The translations under genes were made by a program, and so were the position numbers. Shown in pieces: positions 21,261 through 33,516 of a DNA stretch of 64,000 nucleotides. The notes under the pieces were generated by a model, which was not told the DNA's origin, ran no database searches, and saw nothing but the letters and a program-made list of their open reading frames with translations. Every line of letters starts with the position of its first letter. Positions within the stretch are counted from its first letter, which is position 1. Origin of the DNA: Thelonectria olida (taxonomy: Eukaryota > Ascomycota > Sordariomycetes > Hypocreales > Nectriaceae); NCBI GenBank assembly GCA_020736575.1, contig JAGPYM010000030.1, forward strand, positions 1 to 64,000, written 5' to 3'.

Positions 21261-23226
21261 TTACACGTCCGATTTACCCTCTTCTATCTTTCCCTTGGCC
21301 CCAGTGGTAACTAGGCTGATACTTGTATGTTCTCTCACATTTCGCCGGATGACTTTACGGTGGTTGCCGTTAAGCCCCATCAAGATCCTGGGCTCATCAA
21401 AGAACATCTGATCAACCTCCTCGAGAGTTCGACCCGATGTCTCGACACCAAAGAGATAGATGAGGGGAACAAACAAGGCACAGATGACGGCCCAGATCCA
21501 AAAGAAGTTGCCCCCAATGTTGGTAATGCCCACTGGCGTCACCATGACCACGGCAAAATTGCTGATCTGAATGAGTGTCAGCATGCTCAATGAGGCTCGA
21601 GTGAAGATTTCAAGTAGAGGAACATACCCAGTGAGCAAACACTCCCACGGCAGTGGCCTTGTTTCGAACTCGAAGTGGCTGAATCTCGGCCGAGTAAGAC
21701 CAAGAAACGGGTAAGAATCCGAGCACATAACAATCAAGGAAGAGGAACATAAATGCAGTTGCGGCTGCTGCGCCTGCATGTCTGTGGTCTAACAAACATC
21801 CAGAGATGATAGCCAGGCAGACTGCGCAAAGGGCGGATGATATCATCAGAGTGTTTCGACGGCCAATTCGATCAATAAAGAAATATGGCGGAGCCGACAC
21901 CAGAGCGCATTGTGTGAAAGCGACGCCAGCTAAGATGAGGGACACGAGTTGGCTGTATCCGAGGTATGTCTGCAGAATGTATCCCAGATAACTTTTCAGT
22001 CAGCACACATTCAAGTGTCGAATAATCACGATGACTTACTAGGTCAAGGAATTAATGCCAGACCACTGGTTCATCAAGAACGGCCCCATTCCCAAGAGGG
22101 CTCGTTGGAGATTGCGAGCTTTGGTGTTATTCCTGAAAACCTCACCCCAAGAAGCCTCTCCTGCCTCCTTTTCCAGTTCGATGAATTTGAGAATTTCGCC
22201 CAGTTGGTATTCTACTTCTGCACCATCCGGCTCCTTGTCTAGGATGCGAGAGAGAAGGTGCCGTGCTTCTTCGACATTGCCCCTTTGAGCTACCCATCTT
22301 GGGCTCTCTGGAAGCCATAGGGATAGAACCAAAACGATGGACGAGAAGAGAATTTGGCAAGCAACCTGCTCACCGATTAATATCACTGATGTCAGAGGGA
22401 TTAGTCCTGAGTCCTGACTTACCGGAAAGCGCCACTGCATCGAGCTCTCGGCAAAAAGCGTCGCAAGGCAAAGCCAAGAAGCGATGGCAATGCCAGATAC
22501 GAGCAGAGTCGACTGAATGACTAGCAAGGACCCGCGATTGTGCGCTGGAAGTGTCTCGGACTGAAGAATTGGAACCGCCACGGTGCTGAGGCCGATGCCA
22601 ATGCCGGCGATGATACGAGCAACGAACCTGCGCAAGGGCGTCTTAGTATGAAAATATGAGCGATTGGTATACACTTACATCTGAGCATATGTGTACGAGG
22701 CAGTCTGAATGGTGGCACCAATGATGACTGCGGAAGTTAGCCTCTTCAATCAACCCAGGAGACGAGGCTATTACCAATGACATTGGCGTAGACTATAGAG
22801 CGTTTGCGTCCAAGTTTCTCACCGAAGAAGAAGGCACCGAGAGCTCCGAATGCGCACCCAACATCGTAAATTGCAGTGACGAGACCGCTCATTGTGGAGC
22901 TTGCTATTTCACCACTGTCAATCTCCAAACTGTCTACTGTCGGAACATGCTGATTAACTCACGGTTGCCAAGCATTGCCTGAAACCGTTCACCGGCCAGA
23001 ATACCGCCAAACAGACCTATGCAAGACCTGTAAGCAAGAAGGGCCATTGAATAAACTCTTGATGTAAGTCAAGTACCTTGATCATACTATAAATAAGCGG
23101 ATTGAAGTCAGTCCGAGGATTCATAGTCGCTGGAGAATAGTGACTTACACCAAAGAGCAAAAAGTCGACCCCTGACGTCAGGAGGATAATGCTCACGAGG
23201 GCCCGACCCCTCAGTTCAGCAAGCAT
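21261..23226 (-). CDS. MFS sugar-type transporter with nine exons
   Basis: A plasma-membrane transporter of 506 residues, 12 predicted helices, of the sugar porter family (PF00083). Minus-strand exons: 23226-23149, 23086-23077, 23016-22963, 22903-22775, 22727-22679, 22627-22423, 22365-22040, 21991-21628 and 21566-21261; the sum is exactly 1521 nt. The second exon is only 10 nt and codes for the YDQ of the family signature FGYDQGLFGG, which appears only after splicing. Other signatures are GEKLGRKR, LPESPRWV, FIDRIGRRN and VETSGRTLEEVD. It could import the substrate handled by the flanking oxidoreductases and amidohydrolase. Sugars, quinate and other small polar compounds are all possible. Confidence 0.88.
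23077..23086 (-). other. 10-nt micro-exon
   Basis: It reads TATGATCAAG on the minus strand, flanked by AG (…TTATAG) and GT (GTACTT). Its flanking introns are 62 and 60 nt. It supplies Tyr-Asp-Gln and the first base of Gly in the conserved sugar-porter motif, and skipping it would shift the frame. Confidence 0.8.
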
Positions 23227-23307
23227 TGTAGTCTAGTAGAGCCAGTGTTTGAAGAGTGAGGACAGAGATATTTGACACTCAGGCTCAACATGTTTCCCTT
23301 TCCCAGG

Positions 23308-23314
23308 CTTTATA
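23308..23314 (-). promoter_or_regulatory. TATA box of the MFS transporter gene
   Basis: TATAAAG on the minus strand, 82 nt upstream of the ATG at 23226. Spacing matches that of the other TATA boxes in this window. Confidence 0.45.
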
Positions 23315-23873
23315 CTCGTGTCATGAACTTGAGCGCAGGGGTGGTTGCACAAGTCAGTAAACTTGCGTCATCGAAGCGATGCATTACGACTTCTTGGAAG
23401 CATGGATGCGCTCAGGGCTAGCCTTATGCAAGGATATTCGGATCCTTCGTGCGTGTCTATTCATAAGCGATGGTCGCAGTGTTCAAGGGCAACATGACGC
23501 CAATGGGGTTGTCTTCGCTGAGATGTCGATTGAGAGCTGAAGGAGTTTCGAATGGGGCACATATTTGACAAGCATTGCCATGGGAGAGCTGTTGTGACAG
23601 ACCTATCCACAAATCAGCTCATGAACGGGTATGTATTGTACAGGGATATGTCTGACAGAGAGAATGCTCCTTTTCGCAGTTGATCAATTATCACTCTCTC
23701 CAGTTCAGATGTGAAAGGCCACTTGCTAATGGTCCGTTATTGACTGGAAGAGGTAACCCCTTCACGGGCGACATTTATACACATATAACTATGAACTAGA
23801 AACAAAACTCTCGGGGCACAGTCGCCTCTTCTTCTACTCATTTCTCATCGACTCATCTCATCACAGCATCTTC
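23315..23873. other. Intergenic region
   Basis: Nothing recognised apart from promoter sequence of the transporter and the 3' flank of the amidohydrolase. Confidence 0.4.
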
Positions 23874-25896
23874 CTAGTGTTTATGCACACACTTCCCACG
23901 CTTCCTCAACGTAGCAGCCGCAGCTTGCGCCTCTTCAGAAAGACCCTTCGCAGCAAAGCCCCCGATGGTACGACGCGCCATCTTTGAGCTGGCCGTATCG
24001 TTGTTGGGGAACTTGGGCGTCACACCAAAGTCCACGCCCTCTGCCACATATACCACTTCGCCGCCCACCATGGTCAGCAGAACTTTGTTGCGGCCCGTCT
24101 CCTCCACTGGGACCTCGAAGAAGTTCTTGTTTAGGATGATAACGTCAGCAAGCTTCCCGCATTCGAGCGAGCCAATTTGCGTGTCCGCGCGGAGGAAGCC
24201 GGCACCGTTGATGGTGATGGAGCGCAGCGCCGACTTGCGAGAAATGGCGTCGCCGGGGAAGACGCCGTCGTAGGGCGAGCCCTGCGAAGCCGGAGAGTTG
24301 GGGTTCTCGGGGTCTCCAGAGCGAGTGACGGCGACCTTGAGGGCGAGAAACTCATCGAGGGGATCAATCTGTGACCATTGTTAGGCACATGACACATTCT
24401 AGGGGACGCAAGAGGGAACTCACCGGCCAGTCGCTGCCGTAAATAAGATTGCGACCGTACTTCTCAAACTGCGCCCAAGCCTGCAGGTTCTTGTGACGAT
24501 ACTCGCCGAGCGACTCGAACGTGTCGGGGAGGTAAAAGGAGCTGAGCTGCGACCACTGGTAGCTCACAATGGGATCGACGCGCAGCTCGGCGAAGCGCGG
24601 CCAGTCATCTTCGTGCGAGAGCTCATCGTGCGCAAGACCCAACCGGAAATCCTTCTTCGGATACTTCTTGCGGAAGGACTCGGCGGCGTTGAGAGCGGTG
24701 CGCACGGCCAAGTCGCCGTCTACATGCAGCTGAGCATCGACGCCGGCCAGGAACAAGAGCTCTAGCGTCTTGGTGAGAATGGTAGCGTTCCAGTACGGGT
24801 CGTTGAGGGTGTCTGGGTCAGGCGCCCACTCGGTCTCTGAGCCGTTGACGGGCACCCAGTACGGCTCGATGAGAGCGGCCGTGTTGGCGGGATACGTAAT
24901 GACGCCGTCGATAAAGGCCTTGATTGCCTGCCACTTCAGCGTCGGCTTGGGCTTCAGCTTCTTCGTCTTGTCGTGAAAGCCGGCGAGAGTATCAACAGTT
25001 TTAGAGACGAGACTGGCGACACCGCTGAGTGAGCTTGGGGCTTCGATGCGATAGTCGAACCAAGCACGGGCACTGAGCCCATCCTCCTCCTTGATGGCGC
25101 TGAAGACGGTGTGATGTTCATCAGTAGAAGCTGCCTCTTGAAAGGTGGTGATGCCAGCTTCGCGCAGAAGCTTGAGCGCAGCGCGGCCGGCTTCGATGTT
25201 TTCCTCTTCTGTAGGGTCTGGCGGCCCAGCGAGCAAGCTGGAAGCACCGTCCATGAGAACACCCGAGGGCTCGTTGCTGCCAGACAGACGGCCAATCTTG
25301 CCGCTTGCCGGATCTGGCGTGTCCGAGGTAATGTTGGACAACTCCAGAGCACGCGAGTTGGCGAGGATGGTGTGGTAGTCGCTGGAGCGAATAATCAGAG
25401 GGCGTTTTGTGTCGAGCTTGTCGAGCTGGACCTTGCCCACCGAGCCGCTCTTGTCGACGAGACTGGGATAGTCCATGTTGACGACCTCGAGCCAGTCGTC
25501 GTCGGTCTTGTCAGTCTCGCTGTCGATACAACCCTGGATATGCTTGGACAAATCCTCCAGAGCCAGGGCCTGGTAGCTGAGATCACACTTCAGAAGGAAA
25601 AGACCGCCGGAGAGAACGTGCATGTGGGAGTCGACCAAGCCGGGCATGGCCATGCGGCCCTCCAGGTTGATGACCTTGGTCTTGCTGCCAATGTATTTCT
25701 TCACGCTCTTGTCGGTTCCTACATAAGATATCACACCGTCCTTGACAGCTATGGCTTCGGCCTTGGAATTAGCCTTGTCCATGGTGTAAAGCGAGCCATT
25801 GCGCAAGACAAAGTCAGCGGCTGGCACGGCGGCAGCCAGCGGTGATAGAGCAGCCACAATGGCGCTGATACCAAGAAACACGGATCCCGGCGCCAT
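23874..25896 (-). CDS. Secreted YtcJ-like amidohydrolase (Amidohydro_3)
   Basis: A 655-residue hydrolase with two minus-strand exons (25896-24424 and 24368-23874). It has a signal peptide (MAPGSVFLGISAIVAALSPL...), then the composite beta-sandwich and TIM-barrel of amidohydrolase family 3. Metal-binding features: LVDSHMHVL (HxH, near residue 90), a barrel lysine region, and HVDGDLAVR and LAHDELS with the later His ligands. The GSDWP motif carries the catalytic Asp just before the intron. These enzymes cleave amide or C-N bonds in imide, N-acyl or cyclic substrates. Its secretion suggests extracellular nutrient breakdown, or vacuolar/ER residence. It sits head-to-tail with the transporter, as expected for a catabolic set, though the substrate is unknown. 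Confidence 0.85.
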
Positions 25897-25970
25897 GGTG
25901 ATGATGGACAGCGTGAGGGTTGAGTGAGAGAAGGTGGAAGCCTGCCGAGCATTGCGGTCGGAGAGGTCCT

Positions 25971-25976
25971 ATATAT
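25971..25976 (-). promoter_or_regulatory. TATA box of the amidohydrolase gene
   Basis: A TATATA-rich core (minus strand reads GTATATATAGG) lies 75 nt upstream of the ATG at 25896. Confidence 0.5.
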
Positions 25977-25979
25977 ACG

Positions 25980-27346
25980 TACTTGTCGTTGATGGTGTTG
26001 AGGAGTCGGACCGGGGAGCCCGGATCTGATCCATGTCACCATGTGGTTTGAACCGACATGCGAGCCTGGAAAGTCTGTGTTAGTTCAGCATGAGGCCCAG
26101 CTTCCTTAACGGGCCATGGACTCCGCTTGGGAGAACGGAGGAGGCTGAATCGCTGATCATGATGGGGGAAGCTCTCTTCAACGCTGGTTCTTCTGTCATG
26201 CGTGAGATGCAGTTACCGACTCTCAGTCTGGATTCACCACAGCCGATCGGAATCCATGAGAAGGCCGTGTCGTTCTTCGCTTCGTATGGGCTTTTCGAAA
26301 AGACACATTCAGCAGGCAGCATGTCTCTCATCAATAAGCTTATTCTTATGGATATGGCACCGGCAACACAAAATAACGCTTGAATCCGAGGACGGAGGAT
26401 TCGGAACGAGTCAAGGATGCCCCGGCCGTGCTTTTATTTCGGTTAAGATGCAGCAACCAACCACCGAACGGACTCCGCTAATCAGGGGTTCTACAGCGGC
26501 CCTCCGCATGATGCTGATGATGGTTCGTTGGCTTGCATGGAGCCGGCGCGTGCAATGCCTGATTTAAGTAAGGCTCCAAGCGGTCGATCACCCTGGAGCT
26601 GGCCGGATCTTCCCTGTGCGTGCCGGCTAACAGGGGTCGTGGGAAGGCTTTATCATCACATCTGTGATTACGGATATTGAGATGAGAATTAATAAAAACT
26701 GTTCCTGCATGATCGAAGGACTAGGGTATGGAGTGGTAGAGGTCCAGGAATAACATGAACTGATTTGTGGTCATGGCAGTTCGATGTGAGCCGAGACACT
26801 TATAACGGACCCTGAAGTCTTTAACGTATGTTTTCCTACCGTTTGCCGACGTCTTTAGCCTTTCTCATCGTAGCCGTTGAGGTATACGCAGCCTTGGAAT
26901 ATTGTTTCCACTAGGTATCTGTAATGGGAGTAGTGCCTCGTATCCTAGATATGCCTCCAAAAGGGCGGCCCTTATCGCCACTATTGACCAAGCTTAACTA
27001 CCATTCACATATTCAAAAGTCCTGCTTCGTATCATTCGATGCGTCTTTTGCCAAGAGATCCACCACGTGCGTGCTTTCTCATCACCAAGTTAGCGTTGAG
27101 CCATGACTCGGCCTGTGAGGCTGTGAGCCGATCGTTTCAGTGCCCCGCCGGCGACCCATCAGCGTCTTTCCACCTTGGTTGCTTGGCTTAATATCGTGGA
27201 AATGCATACTTTACGAGGTAACTATCGTGGACCCGTGGTGTGATCAATACTTGGAAGCCGGGAAAACTATTCATGTGGTTCATGTACACTGGTTATCATT
27301 TGATATAGGTAGATCTGCATAGTCCCAACACAACCCTTCAATTATT
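25980..27346. other. Intergenic region of about 1.4 kb
   Basis: No supported gene. Frames at 26090-26383 and 26202-26567 overlap each other on the same strand without domain content. No repeat was recognised. Confidence 0.4.
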
Positions 27347-29269
27347 CTAAATAGCCACATCAAGAACGATGGTGGGCACCTCTTTAAGCCCACCAGGAAC
27401 AGTATATGTAAAGTTCCAATACTCAAAGTCTCGGATCGGGCTGCTGCTACCTCCATACGAGCCTGCAAACGACAACTCATACGTTTTGTTGATGTTGCCC
27501 GAGACGTTCACCTTGAGCCCCTGCACGTCTTTCCAGCCTGAAATTGTTCGCTTCTTGGCAAAAGTGCCCACGGCAAAAGTGAAGATGGAACTCGAGTTTC
27601 CATAAGGGTATGACAGAGTCAGCTGTCCCGCCTTGACCTTGGCGTCCACAGCCTTTTCAGTGGGATAAAGCTACGAGGTATTAGTGGCTCAGTCCTTAAC
27701 TGGCAGTCTTCACGAAACGGTCGCAAAGCATACAGGATGTCTGGCTTCATTAATCAGACTTACCGAAATAAAGGAGATCTCGCTGCCAGTGTTCCACTGA
27801 ATCACAGCTGGGTTAAAAGACTCTTGCGACCGAGCAGGTCCTCCGACGACAATCTCATCAAACGACTCGGCTCCAATTGTCACGTTATCAGACAGCCAAG
27901 TGGTGAAGTTGCGCGGGGCGTTGTCGAAAGGTGGCGACCTCGTCGACGTCTTAAACGTGTGCTCGCCCTTGAAAGTCGACAAGCCCTTGATGATCTTCTT
28001 CGGGATGAGACTCTTATGGGCGACTGCGAGAACGGCAAAGAGCGGCGCCCACGCGTAATCGGCCATATGCGACATGACTTGGGGCTAGATTGTGTGTTCT
28101 TGTCAGCATTGAACGGAAGCCATACATCGGATTCATCAGCGCAGTGAACCAACCTTAGAAATGAGCCCGGATGCTTCCTTTCCGATCAAAGGCCAGAACC
28201 AGAGAGCCATCAGACTCAAGTAGCGGTTCATGTCATAGCCGTACGACCGATCCCACGGGCCGGCCATGTTCTTCAAACCCGGATGCCAGAGCTCAGAGAC
28301 AGCCTCCCACGTGTAGTTGATCATTCGAGGGCCATTCTTGCTCATGACAGAGGTGCTGGGAAGGTATTTGCTCCACAAGATCAGGCCGAAGAGCGAAACT
28401 CCCGTGTAAGTGCCCGAGTTGAACTCGGATAGCGTGTTCCTCTCATTAAAGAGATCGATGATTTCTTGGGCGTACTTTTCGCCTGCTTTGGTCATGTTGG
28501 TATCCTTGAGACGTCGACCAGTCCAGCCAGAGACAAAGGCTCGCATGATTGACTGGACACCAAGAACAGTCAGTTTCAAACACCACCCATCTTGCGGTTC
28601 AGTCCGCTTCTCTGATTACTCACCGGGTTGCTGTACGCAGGATAGAGGTTATCCTGGGAAGAATCCAGATGGCCAAATCGATACGAGTCGCCGACAGTTG
28701 CATTATAGAGCGATTCCAAGATGAGCTTCTGAGTCTTTGCGTTGAGCAGGTGAGAAAACTCCTCCATGGCGAGAACCAAGGTCGTGCCGACAAAGCCACG
28801 CCAGTTGGGGTCCCAGGAGCCGTAGATCTTGGCCGGATAATACGTCGAACCGACGTATGGTTCTTCGGGTTCCTGTTGGTAGTCTCCATACCTGTACTGA
28901 TGAGTCGTTGTATTCTCAGATAGCGCTGATGCGAATTCGGGCATTGACGTACCATTCCTCCGACTCAACCTTGTACTGGGCCGAAATAATGTTCTTAATG
29001 ATTTTCTCGGCCTCGGCGACGTCGTTGCCCTCATTTCGGGCCAATAGACCAAATGCATACCAGGCCGAACTGCGAGTTTCATGTCGTAGGGCTACACTGG
29101 CACTAAAGTCGTAGAGATAGCCTGCGTCCGAGTCGTAGTAAAGATCCATCCATTCCATAGACTCGGTGAACATTTGCTTCGCGTTGGGCGACAGCTTATT
29201 GATGTACGATCCGAAGACGCCATTGGCCAGGGCAAGTAGCCCGACCGCGTTGGAAGTGAACAGCCGCAT
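27347..29269 (-). CDS. Secreted conserved fungal protein, possibly alpha/alpha-toroid enzyme
   Basis: A 542-residue secreted protein with five minus-strand exons: 29269-28953, 28891-28624, 28552-28154, 28084-27764 and 27670-27347. The N-terminus MRLFTSNAVGLLALANGVFG is a signal peptide. Several N-x-S/T sequons are present. Conserved-looking blocks are WDPNWRGFVGTTLVLAMEEF, DNLYPAYSNPSIMRAFVSG, ERNTLSEFNSGTYTGVSLF and GPWDRSYGYDMNRYLSLMALW, which recall helical-hairpin glycosidase-like enzymes. I remember similar uncharacterised proteins in other ascomycetes but cannot name a domain. A role in polysaccharide breakdown is a guess. The C-terminal about 150 residues look like a beta-rich domain. 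Confidence 0.75.
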
Positions 29270-29850
29270 TGTTGCCAGTCTCCAAAGACAATTCAGAGTT
29301 GGTAGGACGGTACCGATCGACAATGGGACGGAAATGGCTCTTATGTCAACTCGGCGGTGTAGAATCGGGCTATACTATTTGCATGACTATATCCCGCTGC
29401 TGCTGGTGCTCGGCCGTATTGCTCAAAGGAGGGCATCATAGACCCATCATGTCGGAGCAGGGGCGATGATAGGACATTGCGCCGATTATCTGCCTCGGCA
29501 CCCAAGGATACAACATTTCGAACCAATGGAATGATGCTATCTATTGCCATTAGTACTAGCATCGACGGCCAAATGCAGTTTTCCCTGATCTGGGGTCCGG
29601 CATCCGGCCCGATGTTCACCGGACACACCACAACCCCGCGTTTCTGTCCAAAGCGGTCAAGAGCACGACGATCACTATCATGCGAGAGATGGAGAACTGG
29701 CGGGGCTTTGAACTCAAAATGTTCAGGCCAATGCCTGTCATAACCCTGGTTCTCCGGGTGTCGACGACTATCAATGAGGGGTTGGGTGGAACATGTTACC
29801 GGTCACAATTACCCGGATTTACCGGCCTCAATTCAACAAGCAACCGGGCT
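29270..29850. other. Promoter side of the secreted-protein gene, next to the transposon
   Basis: No supported gene. It ends at the TA duplication of the Tc1-like element. Confidence 0.4.
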
Positions 29851-29852
29851 TA

Positions 29853-31230
29853 CAGTGGGTACCCAAAAGTTCCAAGCAGTCCTCGATACATGACCACACC
29901 CACGCCCCAACACATGAACTTTGAAGTCATATTTCTCAGCCAAATGAAGGTCAATTGATTCATCGAAAATAGCATTATAACGGCAAATGATAGGACTTTC
30001 TTCTGGTATAGATTAGTATTTAGTATACCAGCCATTTGCATCTCTCACGGCCTTCAACCTCTTGGGCATTAATTTCCATAGGCTGGCTAGGACCCTATCT
30101 TCAATGCCCTCCCAGGCTTCAACAGCAGCCTGCACAAGCAGCTGTTTAGTCCTATCTGTACGAGGCATCTTATTTAATTCGGGATATGCCTGAATGATCT
30201 GGGTTTTTATTAGGGGCTAGATGTTTTCGATAGGGTTGAGGTTAGGGCTATAAGGGGGGAAATTGGCGATGGCGACCCCATTCTCTTCAGCCCAGTCTTA
30301 GAGCCAGATTTAAACTATTCCAGCTGTATGCACGGGTGCATTATCTTGTTGGAATGTATAGCCCGGTTCAGCTATAGTTGGGAGGTTTTCTTCAAGGCAG
30401 GCTTGAATTCGGCGGCCTGTTACTCCCCCCCGAGGTGCCTCGGGGTCCCCAATTAAAGGCACTAGAGACGTGCGTCTTAAGCCTGCAATTCCGCCCTAAA
30501 ACATTTGAGAATATTGTGACGGCTTCTCCTTTAGCTGTATATGCTTTAGATATAATCGCTCTCCCTATATCTCTATTAGTTGTTAAGAAATCGCGGAGTT
30601 TAGAAGTCGCACCCTTTAGTAGAAAACCCACTTCTGTCTCTCTCCTTATCCCCTAATAATAGTAACTTTATCTATAAAAATCCAAACCTTCCAAAAGCTA
30701 ACTAGCTTTTCTAAATAGCTTCTTGCAAATTCAAGCCGTATTTGAGCTATTTCTAGCGTCAATTTGGGCCGCCGTAGAGCTGTCTAGTGTTCAATACCCT
30801 CTTTTCGAAGGTACCGGCTTATAGTCAGAATTGAACAGCTTAGGCTAGCTTCTTTAATTAAATCCCTATGCTGTATGAAAGGGTTGCTATTAATAAGTAT
30901 AAAGATATGTCTTTTATCGCGTTCGGTTAATACGGAAGGGCGGCCAGAGCGAGGTCGGTCTTATGCACTCTCTTGGTCCCTATAACGCGCAACAATCGCA
31001 TAGACAGCTCGGTCGGAAATGCCCTCTTCAGCCCCAATTCTACGCGCTATCTTGCCTAAAAAATAGGATGTTGCAATCCTTATTCTTTTGTGAGGTGAAT
31101 GATTCGGCCCTGACCTCGGCATGATTAAAATTGACTGAGATATATGCGATTGAATTTAATGTGTGATATTGAGGATGTTAGTGTTGAGGAGCGGGGTTGC
31201 GGAACTGCTCGGAACTTTCGTGACCCACTG
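29853..31230 (-). mobile_element. Decayed Tc1/mariner element with TIRs and TA duplication
   Basis: A 1378-bp element bounded by TA dinucleotides at 29851-29852 and 31231-31232. The inverted repeats are about 30 bp. Both start CAGTGGGT and, after a short mismatch and one gap, share AAAGTTCC[AG]AGCAGT. One ORF lies inside (minus strand, 31122 to 30013). Structure and size match the IS630-Tc1-mariner superfamily, and the TA duplication is its hallmark target. A DNA transposon of fungal Fot/Ant type is the natural label; I did not match a named family. Confidence 0.85.
30013..31122 (-). pseudogene. Tc1/mariner transposase pseudogene
   Basis: The minus-strand frame begins MPRSGPNHSPHKRIRIAT and continues with helix-turn-helix sequence (GISDRAVYAIVARYRD, RPRSGRPSVLTERD). 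The DDE segment reads FQQDNAPVHTAG, then FPPYSPNLNPIENI, with a C-terminal helix ending LWKLMPKRLKAVRDANG. At least ten stop codons interrupt it, mostly TAG/TGA in place of Gln/Trp/Arg codons. That pattern fits C-to-T decay such as repeat-induced point mutation (RIP), although ordinary decay is possible. The second catalytic Asp and the Glu (D...34-38...D/E) lie in the two quoted motifs. Confidence 0.85.
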
Positions 31231-31232
31231 TA

Positions 31233-31876
31233 CTATTCGTGTTAGATACTCTACAACTAGGCCATGCGAAATAAGAGCTGGTTATCTATCTGAACCATTT
31301 CGGATACACACTTGGCTCGTACGTCGAGCGAGCACCATCAGATTGACCCAGTGTATCGAGCGTGTGAATATCCCCCGGGGGCTCAAAAGCATACCCGCCC
31401 TCGGTCGCCCACCACGGATGCTCCAGGTAATGCGGAGGACTGTCGCGTGGACGGGACCCGCGTGGTGATGGCGGGAGACGATGCCCGATTTACGCACGCG
31501 TAGGACATTAGAGAGTAGCCTTAGGAGACGGAGAAGAGGAGAGGGCGGAACCAAACGTCAGGAGCTTGAAGGACCCAGAACCGCGCGATAAATGCAATAA
31601 GATCTCAACCTCCGTCATCGTGGAGAAGCGGGCGCTATTAGCTGTTTTGGCCGTACGGTATGCCGGAGTTCTCTTATTACCACAAAGACGTCCTTTCTAC
31701 GTGTCGAGCCGGGCTTAGACATTCTTACACTATCAATTGTATTATAGGTATGTTGTCATCAAATGTCCCACAGTGAAGCTTTAAAACCATCATGTCGTAA
31801 AAAAGACGTATCTATTTTTGCCTGTCCAGCTCCAGTAGACCATTACCACCGCCCGTACTTTTGTCTAACCGTAACC
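31233..31876. other. Intergenic region right of the Tc1-like element
   Basis: No supported gene. It contains the 3' flank of the DHA2 pump gene. Confidence 0.4.
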
Positions 31877-33516
31877 TCACTTCGCTCGAATCCCTTCAGT
31901 GCGCATCCTCCTAAAAAAGTAGGCCAAGCTAATCACCAATCCCAACCCTGCCAGACCAACAGCCATGTACCATGCTGCTCTGTACCCAAACAAAATCTCC
32001 TCGTTCGTTTCTCCCCCATCATTCATGTGTACCTCGACAGTCGCCGCAAACCCAAGACCCAGACTGATGCTGTAGTTCACCACCGTGCTGACCAAACTCG
32101 CCGCGATGCCCTGGTGTTCTTTCTTCATCGAGTTGGACAGGATCAACGTTCCGGCCGGAAACGACATGTCCATGCCCCATGTCATGACGATCAAACTGAA
32201 AAAAGACTGGAACCAGTACGACTGGTCGACAGGAGCCGTCATCATCAGGACAGTCCCGACGGTGAAGGAGATGAGAGCGATGAGCATCACCAAAGCCGGG
32301 TGAGTAAAGTGCAGCAACCACGCCGTACACATGGAAGCCAGTGCTCCAGATACAGCGACCGGGCTCATCCACGCCGCCGTGAGTAACGGCGACGCCCCGC
32401 GCAATAACTGGAAGAATTGCCACGTGTAATAGATCCAGATTCCAAACGACGCCCAGCCACATGCGATGCAAGCCAGAATGAAGGCAACATCACTGCTCAA
32501 GACGTCAAAGGGAATAAGAGGATTCGACGCAACGCGAAGTTCAATGTAGAAGAAAACAGGAACCAGCAAAACGCCCACGATAAGAAGCACGTAGACGTAT
32601 GGCTTGTCCCATCCGACAATCGGCGCCTGGTTCCAGGCAAAGTTGAAGAGCACCAGAGCGGTAATTCCGACGGTAGCGCCGAGCAAGTCTAGCTGAGCCA
32701 GTATTTCTCCGTAGCTCATGTGCGCCAACGAGACCTTATGAGGCGGATCGGGGATGATCACGGCTGCGATGGCAGTGATGGCTGCCAGGCCGATCGCAAA
32801 TGAGTAAAACGCCCAAGGCCACCAAGACTCGTGTCCATGAACGAAGAGTCCAGCAAAGGCGGCAGCAAAGACATTGCCTCCAGGCGCACAAGCTCCAAAG
32901 AGAGCAAATGCAATGGTTTTCCTTGGACCAGGCCGGTACGTAGCTCCCAGAATCGCCAGTCCATTGGGCATCACAATGGCTGGCCCAATGCCCTGAAGCA
33001 CCCGCGCAAAGATGAAGAGGACATGGTTGGAGTATGTCGAAAGGCCCAATACCATGGACCAAAGCGCGAACCACACGAAGCCGATGATGAACATGCGCTT
33101 GTAGCCGAAAATATCGCCAAATCGACCGGACACGAGGATAAAAGTGCCTACTGTCAAGCTGTAGCCGGCAATCAACCAGCTGAGCTCTGCCGGGTTGCTG
33201 AGAGAGAACGAGTCACCAATGACGTGAAGAAGGTTGAGGCAGTTTCCGAGGGCGCCTTGGGTCATGAACTGGGCCATGCAAATGATGGAGACGAAGAGGA
33301 TCTCGTGCGGCAACGAGAAGGTGTCGGCGATGGAAGCGGCGGATTTCGTGCGAGCGAGTTCTTCATCGTTGGAGCTCAACGGTCTGTCATTGGCCCTGTC
33401 GCCATCGTCGGCCAGGTCGTAGTCTGGAGATATCTGCGTTAGCAAAGGATTCCATTGTGAATGCGAGGCAAAATCTCCGGCATCGGCGTACCTGATAGCG
33501 GTTCAACAACCCCCAT
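31877..33516 (-). CDS. DHA2 (14-helix) MFS drug efflux pump
   Basis: A 523-residue membrane transporter. The main exon is 33423-31877 (minus). A 25-nt first exon (33516-33492) supplies MGVVEPLS, giving DYDLADDGD after splicing (GTACGC...CTCCAG, 68-nt intron). An unspliced alternative starts at the ATG at 33445. Fourteen hydrophobic segments are visible. MFS motif A (VSGRFGDIFGYKR) and motif C-type sequences (RVLQGIGPAIVMPNGLAILG, FGACAPGGNVFAAAFAG) mark a proton-driven antiporter of the DHA2/ATR1 type, exporting toxic compounds or boron/aminotriazole-like molecules. It diverges from a Zn2Cys6 regulator at 34618, the usual pairing for an inducible pump. Confidence 0.87.

Noticed and set aside
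13112..25896. Biosynthetic gene cluster
   Set aside because: No PKS, NRPS, terpene cyclase or DMATS; only redox, transport and hydrolase genes.
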